From Citrus sinensis (Eukaryota; Streptophyta; Magnoliopsida; Sapindales; Rutaceae), in assembly GCF_022201045.2 (NCBI RefSeq), contig NC_068561.1:2691001-2755000 (forward strand): a stretch of 64,000 bases of DNA, given 5' to 3'. Shown here in pieces: positions 45,430-58,489 of the stretch (its first letter is position 1; every line of letters starts with the position of its first letter). The position numbers and the translations under genes were made by a program. The notes beneath the pieces are model-generated. The model did no database searches and was not told the origin of the DNA. It saw nothing but the letters and a program-made list of their open reading frames with translations.

Positions 45430-45671
45430 ATTCCACTTCATTTTCTTGCAAGATGTTGGATAGCTGCTAACCTAAATCTAATGGTTTACATTCACTTAAT
45501 CTAATGGCTCTGGTGCTTATGCTCTGCTTGCTGGTTTGCCAGTTTGTCTTCATGCTTTAGTTATAATTACGGTTCTGATATGCTCCAATATGCTTGTTGG
45601 TTGTCATTGTTGAAACATCAATTCTATTAATTCTACTTAGGCATGTGACCAACATACTTGTATAATTAACA
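45430..45671 (-). repeat. 3' LTR of the second copia element (incomplete)
   Basis: Matches 51585-51819 with scattered differences: shared CTTGTATAATTAACA at the outer end and CATTTTCTTGCA at the other. The remaining third found in the 5' LTR is not seen here. Confidence 0.75.
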
Positions 45672-48600
45672 CCCCTACTCAAGCTTAGTAGTCCGTCTAG
45701 ATTCTAAACCTGTTCTTATGAAATTCAAAGGCTTCTCCAAGTAGAGCTTTAGTCATTATATCTGCAACTTCCCTTCTGCTTGGGATATACTTCAAATCAA
45801 AAACTTCTTTCTAATCATGTCCCTTATAAAATGCACATATATTTCTATGTGCTTTGTTCTGCAATAAAATATGGGATTTTATGCTAATGTTATAGCGCTC
45901 ATATTATCACACCATATAACTAGTGTTACTTCTATCTTATACTCCAATTCACTTACTAGAGACTTGACCTAAATTAGTTTTAATGCTCCATGAGATAATG
46001 CCCTAGACTCAGCTTCTCTACTGGACTTCAAGACCACACTCCAGGACACCAAGTTCCCAGAAAAATATACACAATATCCACCAGTTGACGTTATTTCATC
46101 TTTGTCAGCAAACTAATCGACATCTACAAAGGCTTCTAGCTTCATCCCCTTTTCTATAGTATAATACAGTCCATATCTTGATGTTTCTTTTAGATACTAC
46201 AAGATCCTTTTACATCCTTGCTGATGCATTTCTTTTAGCTCTTGCATGAATTAATTGAGCTTTTTAACACTAAATGATATCTCAAGTCTGATCAAGGTGG
46301 CATATTGCTATGCTCCTACGACATCCCTATAAAGTGTCTTGTCTTCAAAGCTTGTACTTCTTTTTTTTATCAAATGATTTAGCTTATACTTCACTGATAT
46401 GCTTATAGGTGTTGGACGCTTTTGTAGTCAATCATGTTGATTTTTTTTCAACAGGTCTTCTATGTATTTACTTTAAGTAAGATGCACTCCTTCTTCATCC
46501 TTTTAAACTTCAATTCCCAAAAAGTAACTAAGTAATCTAAGTTCTTTTAATGCAAACTTGCATCTAAAATTGTTAATAACCCTTTGCATCTCCTTGGGCT
46601 AACTTCTGGTCACTAATATATCATCCACATACACCAAAATTATCAGTAAATCATCACTATTCCTTAAGTAAAATAGAGATGTGCCTAATATGGGATTTTT
46701 GAACTGCCATTGAATCAGTGCACACATGAGTTTCTCATACTATGCTCTAGGTGCTTGTTTCAATCCGTGACGGGCATTTTTGAGCTTGCAGATAAGGTTG
46801 GATGCTTACTTGACAAATCCTTTAGGTTGTTCCATGTATAATTCTTCATTCAGTTCACCATTGAGGAAAGCATTGTTGACATCTACTTGCTTGACATCTT
46901 ATACTTGGTTCATAGCCAAGCTCAACACCATTTTTATTGTCGCACTTTTTATTATTAGACTAAAGGTCTTAGTATAGTCAATTCCAGCTTTTTGGCAATA
47001 CCCTTTGGCCACCAATCTTGCCTTACACCTTGCAATGCTTCTATATGGATTGCATTTGAGTTAGTAAATCCATTTGTTCCCAATTATCTTCATATTGTTG
47101 TTTGGTTTCACAAGCTCCCATGTTTCATTCTTCAGCAAGGCTCTACATTCACAAGGCTCCAGTTCTTATCTTGCATGGCAGATTTGGTGTTTCCAAGCAT
47201 ACATTCAAAGTCCTTTTGTTCTCGCTTGGCTAAGTGAATTTTTTGTTTGTAAATACATAATTTGGATCTGGTTATCATGGGATGGCCAATTGGTATTTGT
47301 TGTGGTTCTTTAATTAGTTTAGGTTCAATGACAAGTTTAGGTTCCTCTATTTCTTCAAGGTTGGTTACAGTGTTTAGAAAGGTTGTTTCAGGTTCTTATG
47401 TTTCTGAGGTGTCTTCTTCATGTTTTATGTGTTGCTTCTGACCAGGAAGGTGATCTTGAGGACTTTAAATGGGGTCTATATGAGCTGAAGTATCAAAGTA
47501 AGATGACAGTCATGGCACTGTAAGTAATTGCATATAGTATTGAGGCGTGTATGTTGTTGATGACTTTTGATGACATTTAATCTTGTGGTCAGTTAAGTTT
47601 TCAACTAAATCTTTAAATTTAATGAATACTTTGTGTGGTGTGTGCTTTATCATTTAATGGAAATATCCATGTGAATTTTTTGAAATCATCAACTATGATT
47701 GTATAGTATTTATAACCATCACCAAATGTTATAGGTACTAGTCTCTACAAGTCAGTGTGCACCAACTCAAATGGTTTTCTGGTTTTGTCATGCACTATTT
47801 TCTAAGTTTGTTTGTGGCTTTTTCCATACATATATGCTGAGCAAAAAGAACAAAGTTCAAATTTATTCATTGTTCTAGAGTTCATACGGTTAAACACAAC
47901 TTTCTTAAGGATTTAATCATTTGGATGATTTAGCCTTCCATGAAAAATGTCCAGCTAGTTTACAGACTTCGATTTTTTGTTAAAGAACTGAGCTTTGCCA
48001 TTAGAGGCTAACAACTTTAACATAGACTCACAACTAACAGACATTCACTCTTGACAAATTGACTTCCTCAATAAGGCAAATAATAACAATGCAACACTAT
48101 ATGATCTTGTTTCACCATTTTTCCCGTGCCAACATTCGTCAGTTGTGTGTCCTTCTTTAAGGCAGATCTGCAAAAGACATCAGGTTTAATTGTGTTTTTG
48201 AACCATTATCTTTGTCTTTTCCCTTTGCCATCTTGACAATATTGTTGTTGTCTTGATTTCCTCCTCTACTAAGGCCATTGTTCTTTCCTTCTTGATCTCT
48301 TTTGTTATTCCAGTTGCTTGCACTTCCCTTATTTCCATGTGCAACAAGGTTTTTTTTTACCATCATATTATTTAGGTGCTCCAGTCTCCTTTGATGGTTG
48401 AGCAGTATGGACAAGCTTCATCAAATGATAGCTGAATAGGTCTAGCGAGTAAACTAACAACAAAATTCTCATAGTCTTAACCAAATCCTGTCAAAACAAA
48501 TGTCACAAGATCATTTTTATCCACTGGTTTTCCTATTGAGGCCAATTCAAGACTTAAAGTTCTCATTTTGGTAAAGTATTCAGTCATTGTCATAAAGCCT

Positions 48601-48935
48601 TTCATGTAAGATTGGAGTCGCATCTTTAAAGATTGACCCTTGTAGTGGACTGAGATGATAACAATCTTTCAAGTTCTAACATTTTCAGAAATGGTTGTAA
48701 GTAACCAACTTAGCAAGAGCTAATCTTGCCTTAACCAAACAATGTATTCTTAGTTCTCAAAGGTAATGGAATTTCAATGTTCATCCCCTGATACCAAACA
48801 CTTCTGTGGTTCTCTCTTTGTTCCATAAATGTATCATTCTAGCCCATTACCACGTATAGCTAGTAGGACCTATGCTTACCAAATAAGAAAATTGGTCCTA
48901 TCAAGCTTGGTAGGAGCTGAAAAGGCAAAGGAACT

Positions 48936-51291
48936 CATTAGTAGAAAAATAGACTTTACTGACACCAAATTAATGCCACTAATTATTTTTCCTGACACTT
49001 TTTAATTGTGTCAGTAACGCTCAAACGAGAGCATACTGACACTAATTTTTAGTGTCAATTAGTGTCAGTGATTTTTATATCAATAATTTGTGTCACTATA
49101 GTAACACTAAAATAATAACATGATGGTATTAGCATTTGATGATATTATTTGTATGTTAGTGATTTATGTGACCACAGTATTAGGAGCACACTGACTCAAT
49201 AACATAAAAAATTATTAATGTCATTTTAAATATTAGTGGTTGTATTTAGTGATGTTATGTTACTTTTGGCTTAATAGTATATTTTTAGTACATGCTATAC
49301 CTTATAGGTAACCAATCAAATCACAAGTTTTAACTTAATAAACTCCATTAGGCCTTAATTAATGTATTGTATAGTCTGCCCAGCATCTAGTTCGTTCAGA
49401 AAACAAACTTACAGACCATTTAGAGCATCTTAGGCCACTTTAATTAATAAATGTGACATAAGTAGAGGATATTCAAAAGGTTAACAAATTAAGCAATCAT
49501 TGAATTTTAATTATAATGATGAAGAATAGAAAATCCCATAAAAGAGGCATCCCCCTACCAGTTATACAATCACTAGTTTGTAAAATTACTCTTTAAATAG
49601 CAATAACAAATGATAAAGTGAAAAAAAAATAACAAAAATAACAAATATCATTAAATTAATCCAACGTATTTTGTCCTCAAACAAAAATAAATCCTTCAAA
49701 TAAATACACACAAATAAATACACACAAACAAATACAAAAAAACAAGGTGAAAACAATATATCTTTGGACTCATATTTCTACTTATTTACTTTTAGGATTT
49801 CTTTCTTAATCTTTGGGAAATAATTCTCATATTCTACATTTTATAAAGGTTTGAACAATAAATTAAAAAAATAAATTACATATCATATAAAGAATAATGT
49901 AAAAAGGAAAATTTTGACTCGTTTTTCATAGGTGATTGGCCAGAGTGAAATTTTCGAACCCTAGGCTTCGCAAAAATCAAATTGAAATTCAACGAGTGAG
50001 TACTTTTGTAATGAAGTTAGCTGCTTTCTAGCTCTAGCAGAGGTTAAAAAGCTTCTAACAAAGACCAACCTTCCATCAACACATGAAATAATAGCATCAT
50101 CAGAAATATCGACACAATTAAGAACGCAACCCTTGCAATGTAGTCACCAAACCCCATATTTACGAAACCAAAAGAATAAATAAATATATAATAGTTCAAT
50201 AATAATAAAAAATTAAAATTAAAAAGTTATAAAAATAAAAATAAAACAAAACAGCAGAGAGGGCGAGACGAGGATTGAAGAAAATAGGTTTCGTTACTTT
50301 TTGGAGCGAGCTAGAGGTCGCTAAACCTAGTTCATCTAATACCATTTTATAGTCATTGTAAAGATCACTCTATATTAGAAAAGGGAGGAAAAAAATCAAA
50401 ATTATAATTTTTAGAGGAAAATTAAAAAGAAATTGTAAGACCCATATTATGCAAATGAGCTTAAGACACATAACAGCTACAGAACACTAAAATGCTGGCA
50501 ATAAGGACCAAAAAAAAAAAAAGACAACATCAAATTTGCAGGACACTTAGTTATTCATTTAAGCTTTCCTTGAATAGAGATTGAGGCCTTGAACAGAGAT
50601 TGAGGCAGTATGGCAGTGACAACGATAGTTGGATAGAGGCTGAGAAGTTGTTCATGTGATGAATGATTGACTATTGATGATGGCTCCAAGCCATTACAGC
50701 CCAAGGGTGATGACGACAATGGATTTGTTACCAATGACGGCAGTAGATTTCCAATCAGGGCAAAAGAGACAAAAAAAATAGAGACCAAACTTTAGTGCAT
50801 AAGAGATGATGGCAGTTGCTAATTGAAAGCAGTGATGAAGGTTTTGGGTGTGTCAAAGGCATGGCAGTGAGTTTGTTTGTAAGTTTTGATTGACAATATG
50901 ATGAAATGGAGGAAAGAGATTTCAGTTGGGATTTATGGATTTTACTTTTGCTATTATATTTTTATTTTTTAGTTTTATGTAATACTTGTATCTTAACTCT
51001 ATAGGTTTAGTGGTTTGTGGTCCAAACATAAAAATTTTGAATTTTAAAGTCTTAAGTTCAAGTTGGGACATTTACATATTGTAATGATTTTTTCTATGTA
51101 ATGATTTTTTCTAACCTCTGATACTTCAGTGTCAGTGATTTCTTATGCTTAACTCACTGAGACACTAATATTAATAATTTGTATACCTATTTTTTAGAAG
51201 CAGAAAATGGTGCATATTTACACAATTATTGATATACTTTTTGTAAAGTCTAAGAAAATCAAATGTTAGTAAAGGTCATTTTGTACTAGTG
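48936..51291. mobile_element. CACTA (En/Spm-type) DNA transposon, non-autonomous
   Basis: Ends read CATTAGTAGAAAAATAG on the left and, inverted, CACTAGTACAAAATGACC on the right. The 3-bp target duplication ACT occurs at 48933-48935 and 51292-51294. Subterminal regions hold many copies of TGACACTAA/TTAGTGTCA in both orientations, as CACTA transposases require. Length 2356 bp. No transposase is visible; a 77-codon minus frame at 50555-50788 is unrecognised. Removing the element restores a continuous gag-region sequence of the copia host element. Confidence 0.88.
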
Positions 51292-51494
51292 ACTCCAAGT
51301 TTGTTGTGTGACTTGCACATTGTTTATTGAGCGTGTGTTTTGTCTGTGCAATAGTATTGTTGATTGGGTTCGATTTCCTTCATTGGTGTATGAGGAAGTG
51401 TTTCCAGTTTTGTGGGCTTGTGGTTTGATTCTCAGGCATGACCTCAACTGGATCCATTAACTGGATAAAGCTTTGAGGTGTGCTTTGATACCAA

Positions 51495-51819
51495 GTCAAA
51501 ATAGAGAACATAAAGAATGAGTATACAAAGCAAATAGACACAACACACTACATGTCTATTTATCATCATAATGTATTTATATAAGTCATTTTCTTGCATA
51601 GAAAGATGATGGATAGCTACTAACCTAAATCTCTTAGTTTACATTAATTTAATCTCATGGTTATGGTGCTTATGATATGCTTGCTGGGCTTTCAGTTTGT
51701 CTTAATGCTTCAGCTATAACTGCAACTTTGATATGCTATGCATGTTGGTTCTCACTACCAGCACATCAATTCTATTAATTCTAATTAGGCATGTAACCAA
51801 GACACTTGTATAATTAACA
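51495..51819 (-). repeat. 5' LTR of the second copia element
   Basis: Lies between the primer site and the TGTTAATTATAC boundary (read on minus). The limit at the primer side is approximate. Confidence 0.7.
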
Positions 51820-52234
51820 AATGATTACTTCTATTTTTCTGTTTTGTTATGCTTAAAATGGAGTATTGTTTACCACTACTTTTGTAGGAGATTTGTTGAG
51901 GATGTAGACTATTTATGGACAGCTTCTGCCCAAAGCTTATTGGGAAGTCTTTTTGCCTTTAGCTTCTGGCTATCCCAACAATTGTTATGTTCTTCTATTT
52001 TGTAATATATTCTACTGAGAAGTATGGCGAACGGTCAATTCTCTTTTAGTTCTATGCTCCTAGCAGCAACTTGTGGACTCCTTGGAAGTGAATTTTTCCA
52101 CCATGATCAATTCTAAATACCTTCAGCTTTAATTCGCTCTGCTTTTTCAGCTAAAGCCTTGAACTGTTGAAAAATAGTAAAGACTTCTGACTTCTGACTT
52201 AGAAAATACAACCACATGCATGTACCTTCTATAA

Positions 52235-52236
<2 letters not shown>

Positions 52237-52267
<31 letters not shown>
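52237..52267. repeat. (AT)n microsatellite
   Basis: About fifteen uninterrupted AT dinucleotides within the outer copia relic. Confidence 0.95.
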
Positions 52268-52271
<4 letters not shown>

Positions 52272-52404
52272 CTTCTTTTGATTAACTGAATGAATTCGAC
52301 TTGGTCATTTGTGGAAACCAACTCAAGTGGGGCCTTGGCTTTATAAGAAGCCTTGGTGAATAAAAACCTTTGAATTTTGCCGTAGATACATACTTTAAAC
52401 ATGA

Positions 52405-52747
52405 CTATTTAAGATGAAAAGAGCATCAGAAGTAGGGGTTAGCAAAATTAACTAAGGAAAACTCTACAGGTGACTAATCTTTAAACCTTCCTATGTTTCA
52501 ATGAGATTCACAACACAACCACCCAAGAATTCCTTACTTTTAACTCACCTCTAGTTCCCCATTTTCATTTTCCTTTTTTTTAAACACAAAACATCTAACT
52601 TAGGCATCAGAGGATTTTCACCGGAACCTTTATCGTTGTGTCCTAACTGTATTCTATGGTTAGTAGGTGCTATAATTTAAGCTTGGATCGGTGCTGCGAT
52701 TCCCATAAAATAAATTCAGCTATTGAGGTCATTTTTTAGCATCAACA
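52405..52747 (+). repeat. 5' LTR of the gypsy element (partial)
   Basis: Aligns with 63040-63373 from TATTTAAG.TGAAAAGAGC onward. The left part present in the 3' LTR is missing; the sequence there is copia relic instead. Confidence 0.85.
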
Positions 52748-52832
52748 TCTTGGCACCGTCTGCGGGGAAACGGTGTGAAAAGCCATACGTTTAATGATTC
52801 AGTGGTAGAAAGCTACAGGATTAGGAAATACC

Positions 52833-54400
52833 GATGGACGATGATGATAGAGATAGGCAAACCTTGAGCCAATTGGCAGAGGAAATGAATGCCACTATAA
52901 ATAAGAGATGGAGAGAAATGATTGAGAGGCAAATGTCAAGATTTGAAGAGATGATCAAGGGGCAGGTTGATGCCCAAGTCAGAGGGACTTAAGTTCGAAC
53001 TAGTGATCCAGAGAGTGGTAGAGCACGAGAGAGAAAGTATCTTAGTGGTAAGCAACAAAGCGGAATAGGGCTACCTCAAATTAGGGTACAGCAGGAGAAC
53101 AGAAGTGCAGGAGAACAAACGAATAAGTTGGGGGAAGAATAAATGACCTTATCATAAATGGAAGAGGGAAGAGCTAAGAAAACCCCCAACGGGCAAATGA
53201 GCTTGAGCAGTGAATACTGCAATTTCAAAAAAAAATGCTAGAGGCGTTAAAAGTGAAAATAGAGGGCAAGAAAGTGGTAGGAAAATTGTTACTTGACGAC
53301 GAATCCCCCTTGATGCCTGAGGTGATGGCGGTAACTTTGCCACCCAAGTACATTGTTCCAATCCTGGTATATAAAGGAAAAACTGACACAAATCATCATG
53401 TGCAGAGGTTTAATAAGATAATCGGGATTCGGGGTTTGAATGATTTTTAAAGGTGCCGTGTTTTTCTCTTAACTCTAAAAGGACAGGCACAATAATGGTA
53501 CCAGCGATTAATGAAGGGAAGCATAGGAAATTTCAATGATTTATGTGAGATTTTTGCTGTGCATTTTAGAGGTTAATGCATACCCAGAGTAGGATACAAG
53601 TAAGTTGAAAAAATTGGTCCAAGGAGAGTTTGAAAGTTTAAGAAGCTTTGTGACGAGGTATCATAAAGAAGTTACTGATCTAGGGGCATTTGATTACCCA
53701 GATGCTCTAGAAGGATTAAAAAAGGGGTTCAGAATCAATCGATTGTGGAATAGTTTATATAATAAAGGATATCAACATACACTGAGGCGTACAATCAGGC
53801 AAAATTATATATGAAAACTTAAGATACAGAGGAAGAAAAAAAAAGAATGAAAGAGCAGAGAGGGGCTCTAGTGAGAAAGGGAGAACTAAGAAAAAGAGGA
53901 CATAACCTTGGGTATAGCTCAAGGAGGAACTTGGATGATAGGCGTCATTACGACGGAGGGTTGTTTAATTACAAACGACCAGAGAGGCTATCTCGAGATT
54001 GGGAAAGAAATTGTGAAAGAAGAGAAGTCTCATTAATAGATAGGGGTCGGGAGAAAGGAAATAACTATGAGAGGAACCAACAAGAGACTGAGGAAGAGAG
54101 TATAACAGGTTACCACCGCCTGTGGACTAGAGAGGGTCGAGATCAGATTATAGAGTGAACTTGGCAGAGCAAGGCGGGAGATACACACCTCTGAACACAA
54201 ACAGAGTACAAATACATGGTGTGATAAAAGATAAGGGATTACTAAGCCCGCCAAAACCGATCATAAGGGGTCCAGGTATAAATGCTCACCATAAGTATTG
54301 TGAGTTTTACAAGGTGTTCGAACATAGAACCGCAGATTGTATAGACTTGAAAAAGTAGATTAAATGTCTAGTGCAACATCAATATCTAAAGGAGCATGTG
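52833..54400 (+). other. gag region of the gypsy element (fossil, approximate extent)
   Basis: Shows the Tat-type gag signature (PPKYIVPILVYKGKTDTNHHV near 53340) and a zinc-knuckle-like CEFYKVFEHRTADCIDLKK near 54300. Not an intact gene. Confidence 0.75.
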
Positions 54401-54649
54401 AATGACTAAGGAAGAGGTGGGAGAAAATGGAACATTAGAGATAATATGGCAATGATGATCACGGGATGGCCGACCTTAGCAGGAGACCCAAACCGTTCAA
54501 GGAGAAATTATAGTAGATATTCTCTAAAACGTTATGGGGTGAATTTTAATGTTCATGTACCAAAGAAACAGCAGGTTCAAAAAGTGTCAATCATGTTCAC
54601 AGACAAAAATAAGGAAGCGATAGCATATCCACATGAAGCTCACTTGTAG

Positions 54650-57600
54650 TGAAGGTTACCTTGGTAGGGCAAAAGTTGAATTGGGCTCTTATAGTTAAGG
54701 GTAGCTCGGTCGACATTGTTTAAGCAAACCTTAGAGGATGTACAAATGTGCAACATCAGGCTTGATCCTATCATAACATCATTAAAAGGGTTTGGTAGAG
54801 CTGAGCTTATTCCCCTTGAGGTGATTAACCTGCCATTGACTACAAGGTTTAGCCCACTACAAAAGATAGTGATGGTAACATGAGTGGTAATTGATGAGCC
54901 TACCCCTTATTAAGTTATTTTGGGCAAACTGTTCAACAGGATAGCAAGAGCAGTGAGCTTAACCCACATGCAATGCATGAAGTTTAGAGTCCAAGGTGGG
55001 GTTAGAGTAATAAGGGGCGAGCAACAAGTAACTCGAAGCTGTTGCGCTACAACTGTGAGAGAATCCTTGTAGAACACGAGTATCGATCTACGAGTTGAGA
55101 ACATATTATGTCAGCAGCGACCTAATAAGAAGTGAAATAATTGCCAGTGAGTGAAGAAGATTCGACCAAAGTTGTATGAGTGGGAACGAAAATGACAGAT
55201 GACATTTCCAATGAGCTTTAGAATTTATTGGTGGAGTACAATGACATATTTGCATGGAGTCATAAAGATATACTGGGAATAAACCCTCAGATTATATGCC
55301 ACCAGTTGGCTATAGATAAAAGATAAAAACTTGTAAAGCAGAAGAGGAGAGTGCTTAACCAAGAAATGTATGAGGCCATCCATAATGAGGTAGATAAGCT
55401 GCTAAAGGAAGGGTTTATAAGGGAAGTGAATTATCCGCAATGGGTTTTGAATGTAGTAATAGTTAAAAAGGCTAATGGAAAATTGAGAATGTGCGTAGAC
55501 TTTACCGACCTTAACAAAATTTGTCACAAAGATAGTTTTACTCTCTCAAAGATTCATCAATTAGTGGATTCAACAGCAAGCCATGGCTTGATGAGTTTTA
55601 TGGACTCATTTTCAGGTTACAACCATATCTATATGTCATCTTCTGATAAAGAAAAACAGCTTTTGTGACTGACCAAGGATTGTAATACTACCATGTGATA
55701 TTGTTTGGATTAAAATATGTTGGTCCTACGTATCAAAGATTGGTAAACAAACTCTTCAAGCCCTTAATCGGTACAACAATAGGTGTATATGGATGACATG
55801 ATAATCAAGTCCGTTCAGCCAACCGACCATGTAATGCATTTACGTGAGACATTTGAGGTGCTACGAAAGAATCAAATGAAGCAAAACCCAGAAAAATGAG
55901 CCTTTGAAGTGAAGTTAGGGAAGTTTTTGGGTTTCTTGGTTAGTCAAAAGGGAATAAAGGCTAATCCAGAAAAAGGTAGATATTCAGAGCCTAGTTGGAA
56001 AAGTTGTAGTGCTGAGCAAGTTCATCTTGAAGGCATCATACATATGCCATCCGTTTTTTAAGTTAATGAAGAAAGGAAAAAGATTAAAGTGGTCAGAGAA
56101 ATGTGAGGCAGCATTTCAACAACTAAAGGCGTATTTGGCCGATGTACTAACTTTGGCCAAGCCCTCAGTAGGTGACATACTCTTACTCTACTTGGTGGAT
56201 ACGAATTACTCAACTAGCTTGGTTCTGGTAAAAGAAGAGAGTGGATTTAATGTTCGGTATACTATACAAATATATCTTTTATAGGGGTAGAAGTAAGATA
56301 CCCTATTGCAGAAAATTGGCGATGGCCTTAATCGTAGCTGCGAGAAAGCGAAGGCCATATTTCTAAGCTCACGAGATCATGGTTGTCACAAATCAACCTT
56401 TTAAACAAATCTTGCATAAACCAGGCATTTTAGGAAGATTAGATAAGTGATTTTTAGAGCTAAGCAAATTTGACATTAGTTACCAACCGAGGTCAGCAAT
56501 TAAAGTGCAAGCTCTGGTCGACTTCATCAACGAGTATAGTGAAGGGAGTAAAGAAATGAATGTCAAACAAGAGATTAAGGGGGCAGAAAATAAACATGAT
56601 GCATGGGAATTTAATGTAGAGAGGGTTGCAAACCAAGAAGGGTTGGGTAGGGGAATTGTTTCGGTTTCACCCAACCAGGAAGAAGTGTGCTATGCTCTCA
56701 AGAATGAATTTCAACCCACAAATAATAAAGTAGAATATGAGACTCTCATTAGAGGTCTAAAATTGACAAGGGCATTGGGGGTTCAATATTTGAAGGTAAC
56801 GAGTAATTCACAATTGGTAACAAAGCATTTAAATGGGACGTTTCAAGTCAAGAGTAAAAGCGTGTCCAACTATTTGAGCAAGGCACAACTATAGGATAGT
56901 TTTGATCAAGCTACAATAAAACAAGTTCTGAGGGGAGAGAATTACTGAGCCGATTATATAGCAAGACTGGCAGTTACAGAATGTCCAAAGTTACCAGTGG
57001 AATCTCATTCGAATTAGTTTCAAAGCCATGCATAGCTGAGGTCAGGATAGATGTTTGTATGATATAAGATGAGAAGAGCTGGATGGTACCTATTATAACG
57101 TATATTGAGTTTGGGGAGCAACCTCAAGATAAAGTAGAGGTAAGAAGACTACAATGTCGGGCGATGCGTTACACCGTTATGGAGGGTGTACTTTACAGGA
57201 AAGGTTATACCTTACCTTACTTTACCAAAGGTGTTTGGGTTCAACTGATTCCGATTACATAATAAGAGAAATGCATGAAGGAATTTACAGAGATCACGGC
57301 AGAGGTAGGGCATCGGCTCATAAAATAATAAGGCAGGGTTATTTTTGGCCAACCATTTATGAGGATGCGTGAGAGTTATTTGAAAATGTGATGAATGCCA
57401 GAAGTTTACCATAATTACAAGACAGCTACTAGAAAACATGACTACAAAGGTGAGTACTTGGCCATTTGCATAATGGGGGTGGATCTTATTGGACCAATGC
57501 CGACTGGAAAGGGCCAAATGAAACACATTGTGGTAGCCATTGACTACTTTACCAAGTGGATTGAAGTTGAACCACTTCAAAAAATAATTGAGAAATGAAC

Positions 57601-58316
57601 AACAGATTTTATATTGAGGAATGTGATTTTCAAATGTGGCCTATCACAAGCAATTATCACTAATGATGGAACCTAATTCAATAATAAGAACTTTAAAAAT
57701 TTTTGTACTGAGCTCGATATAGAACTTTGGTTTAGTTCACTTGTTCATCCAAAGGTAAATGGACAAGTGGAAATGGCAAAGAAAACTATAAAGCAGTTAT
57801 TGAAAAAAAAGGTTGGGTAAGAAGAAGAGAGCATGGGTGGACGAGCTTCCAGAGGTGTTGTGGGCTTATAGAATGACCGCAAAGACTTCAACAAGGGAGA
57901 CTCTATTCTCACTTGCTTTCGGACATGAGGTGATAATCCCTGTTAAAGTTGGCATGGAGTCACATTGCACAAAATATTATAACAAGTCAATAAATAGAGA
58001 ATGGATGTTGGATTTAGATTTGCTAAATGGGAAGAATGAGGCAGCAAGAGGTCAAGCAGCAATTTACAAGCAAAAAATGGCTAAGTTCTACAACAAGAAT
58101 GTTCAACTGCGACAATTTCAGGAAAAAGACCTGGTGCTCTGCAAATTTGACCAGTCAACCAAAAAGTCAGCTGATGGAGTTTTAGAGCCAAGATGGGAAG
58201 GGTCGTATAAAGTACTACACTCATTCGGTAATGGTACATATAAGTTAAGCTATTCAGATGGAAAAGTTGTTGGCAAGGCGTGGAATGCAAAGCACCTGCG
58301 AAAATACTATCAATAG
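54650..58316 (+). other. pol region of the gypsy element (fossil)
   Basis: Recognisable parts in order: protease (GSS-type active site near 54700), RT (55340-55900, with NGKLRMCVDFTDLNK and FMDSFSGYNHI), RNase H (about 56080-56420), second RNase H (about 56500-56900, NKVEYETLIRGLKL), integrase zinc site and core (57240-57900, GVDLIGPMPTGKG and IVVAIDYFTKWIEVEPL), ending near WNAKHLRKYYQ. Many breaks. Confidence 0.8.
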
Positions 58317-58489
58317 GCCAATCTTTTCAATGATGTTCTAATTTGTTTGCTCTTTTTTAAATATGCTAGGAAAGTTTGTTTCTTTATTATTTTAATTTGC
58401 TCATGTTCAATTCTGCAATTTCTAATATATTAATATCAATGAGGTTATTCAGAAGTGTAACTTCAATATTTCTCAACTTGTTTACTTAT

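Larger units (their letters stand above)
45430..51819 (-). mobile_element. Second Ty1/copia element, nested in the outer copia relic
   Basis: On the minus strand: 5' LTR about 51495-51819, primer site TTGGTATCAAAGC at 51494-51482 (tRNA-Met type), gag remains at 51300-51480 and about 48150-48900, integrase about 47000-48000, RT with YVDD at 46620-46631, RNase H to about 45700, purine-rich TTGAGTAGGGG, then a shortened 3' LTR about 45430-45671. Both LTRs start TGTTAATTATACAAG. Their similarity is moderate, so the element is old. It is broken in many places. A CACTA transposon lies in its gag part. Confidence 0.78.
42960..52404 (-). mobile_element. Outer Ty1/copia relic, split by later insertions (left limit approximate)
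   Basis: On the minus strand, RNase H and RT remains lie at about 43500-45000 (YVDD equivalent at 44431-44442; Tnt1-like words such as SLVGSLIYVTNT). The linker toward integrase continues to about 45430 around a SINE. Integrase remains reappear at 51820-52400 beyond the second copia element. The probable 3' LTR ends at 43491 and includes a 56-bp tandem repeat. It is old and broken in many places, including gaps. The order of parts across 45430/51820 is what shows nesting. Confidence 0.7.

Noticed and set aside
52237-52267. (AT)n run as a regulatory or origin element
   Set aside because: A plain microsatellite in transposon debris; a similar run occurs at 62056-62078.
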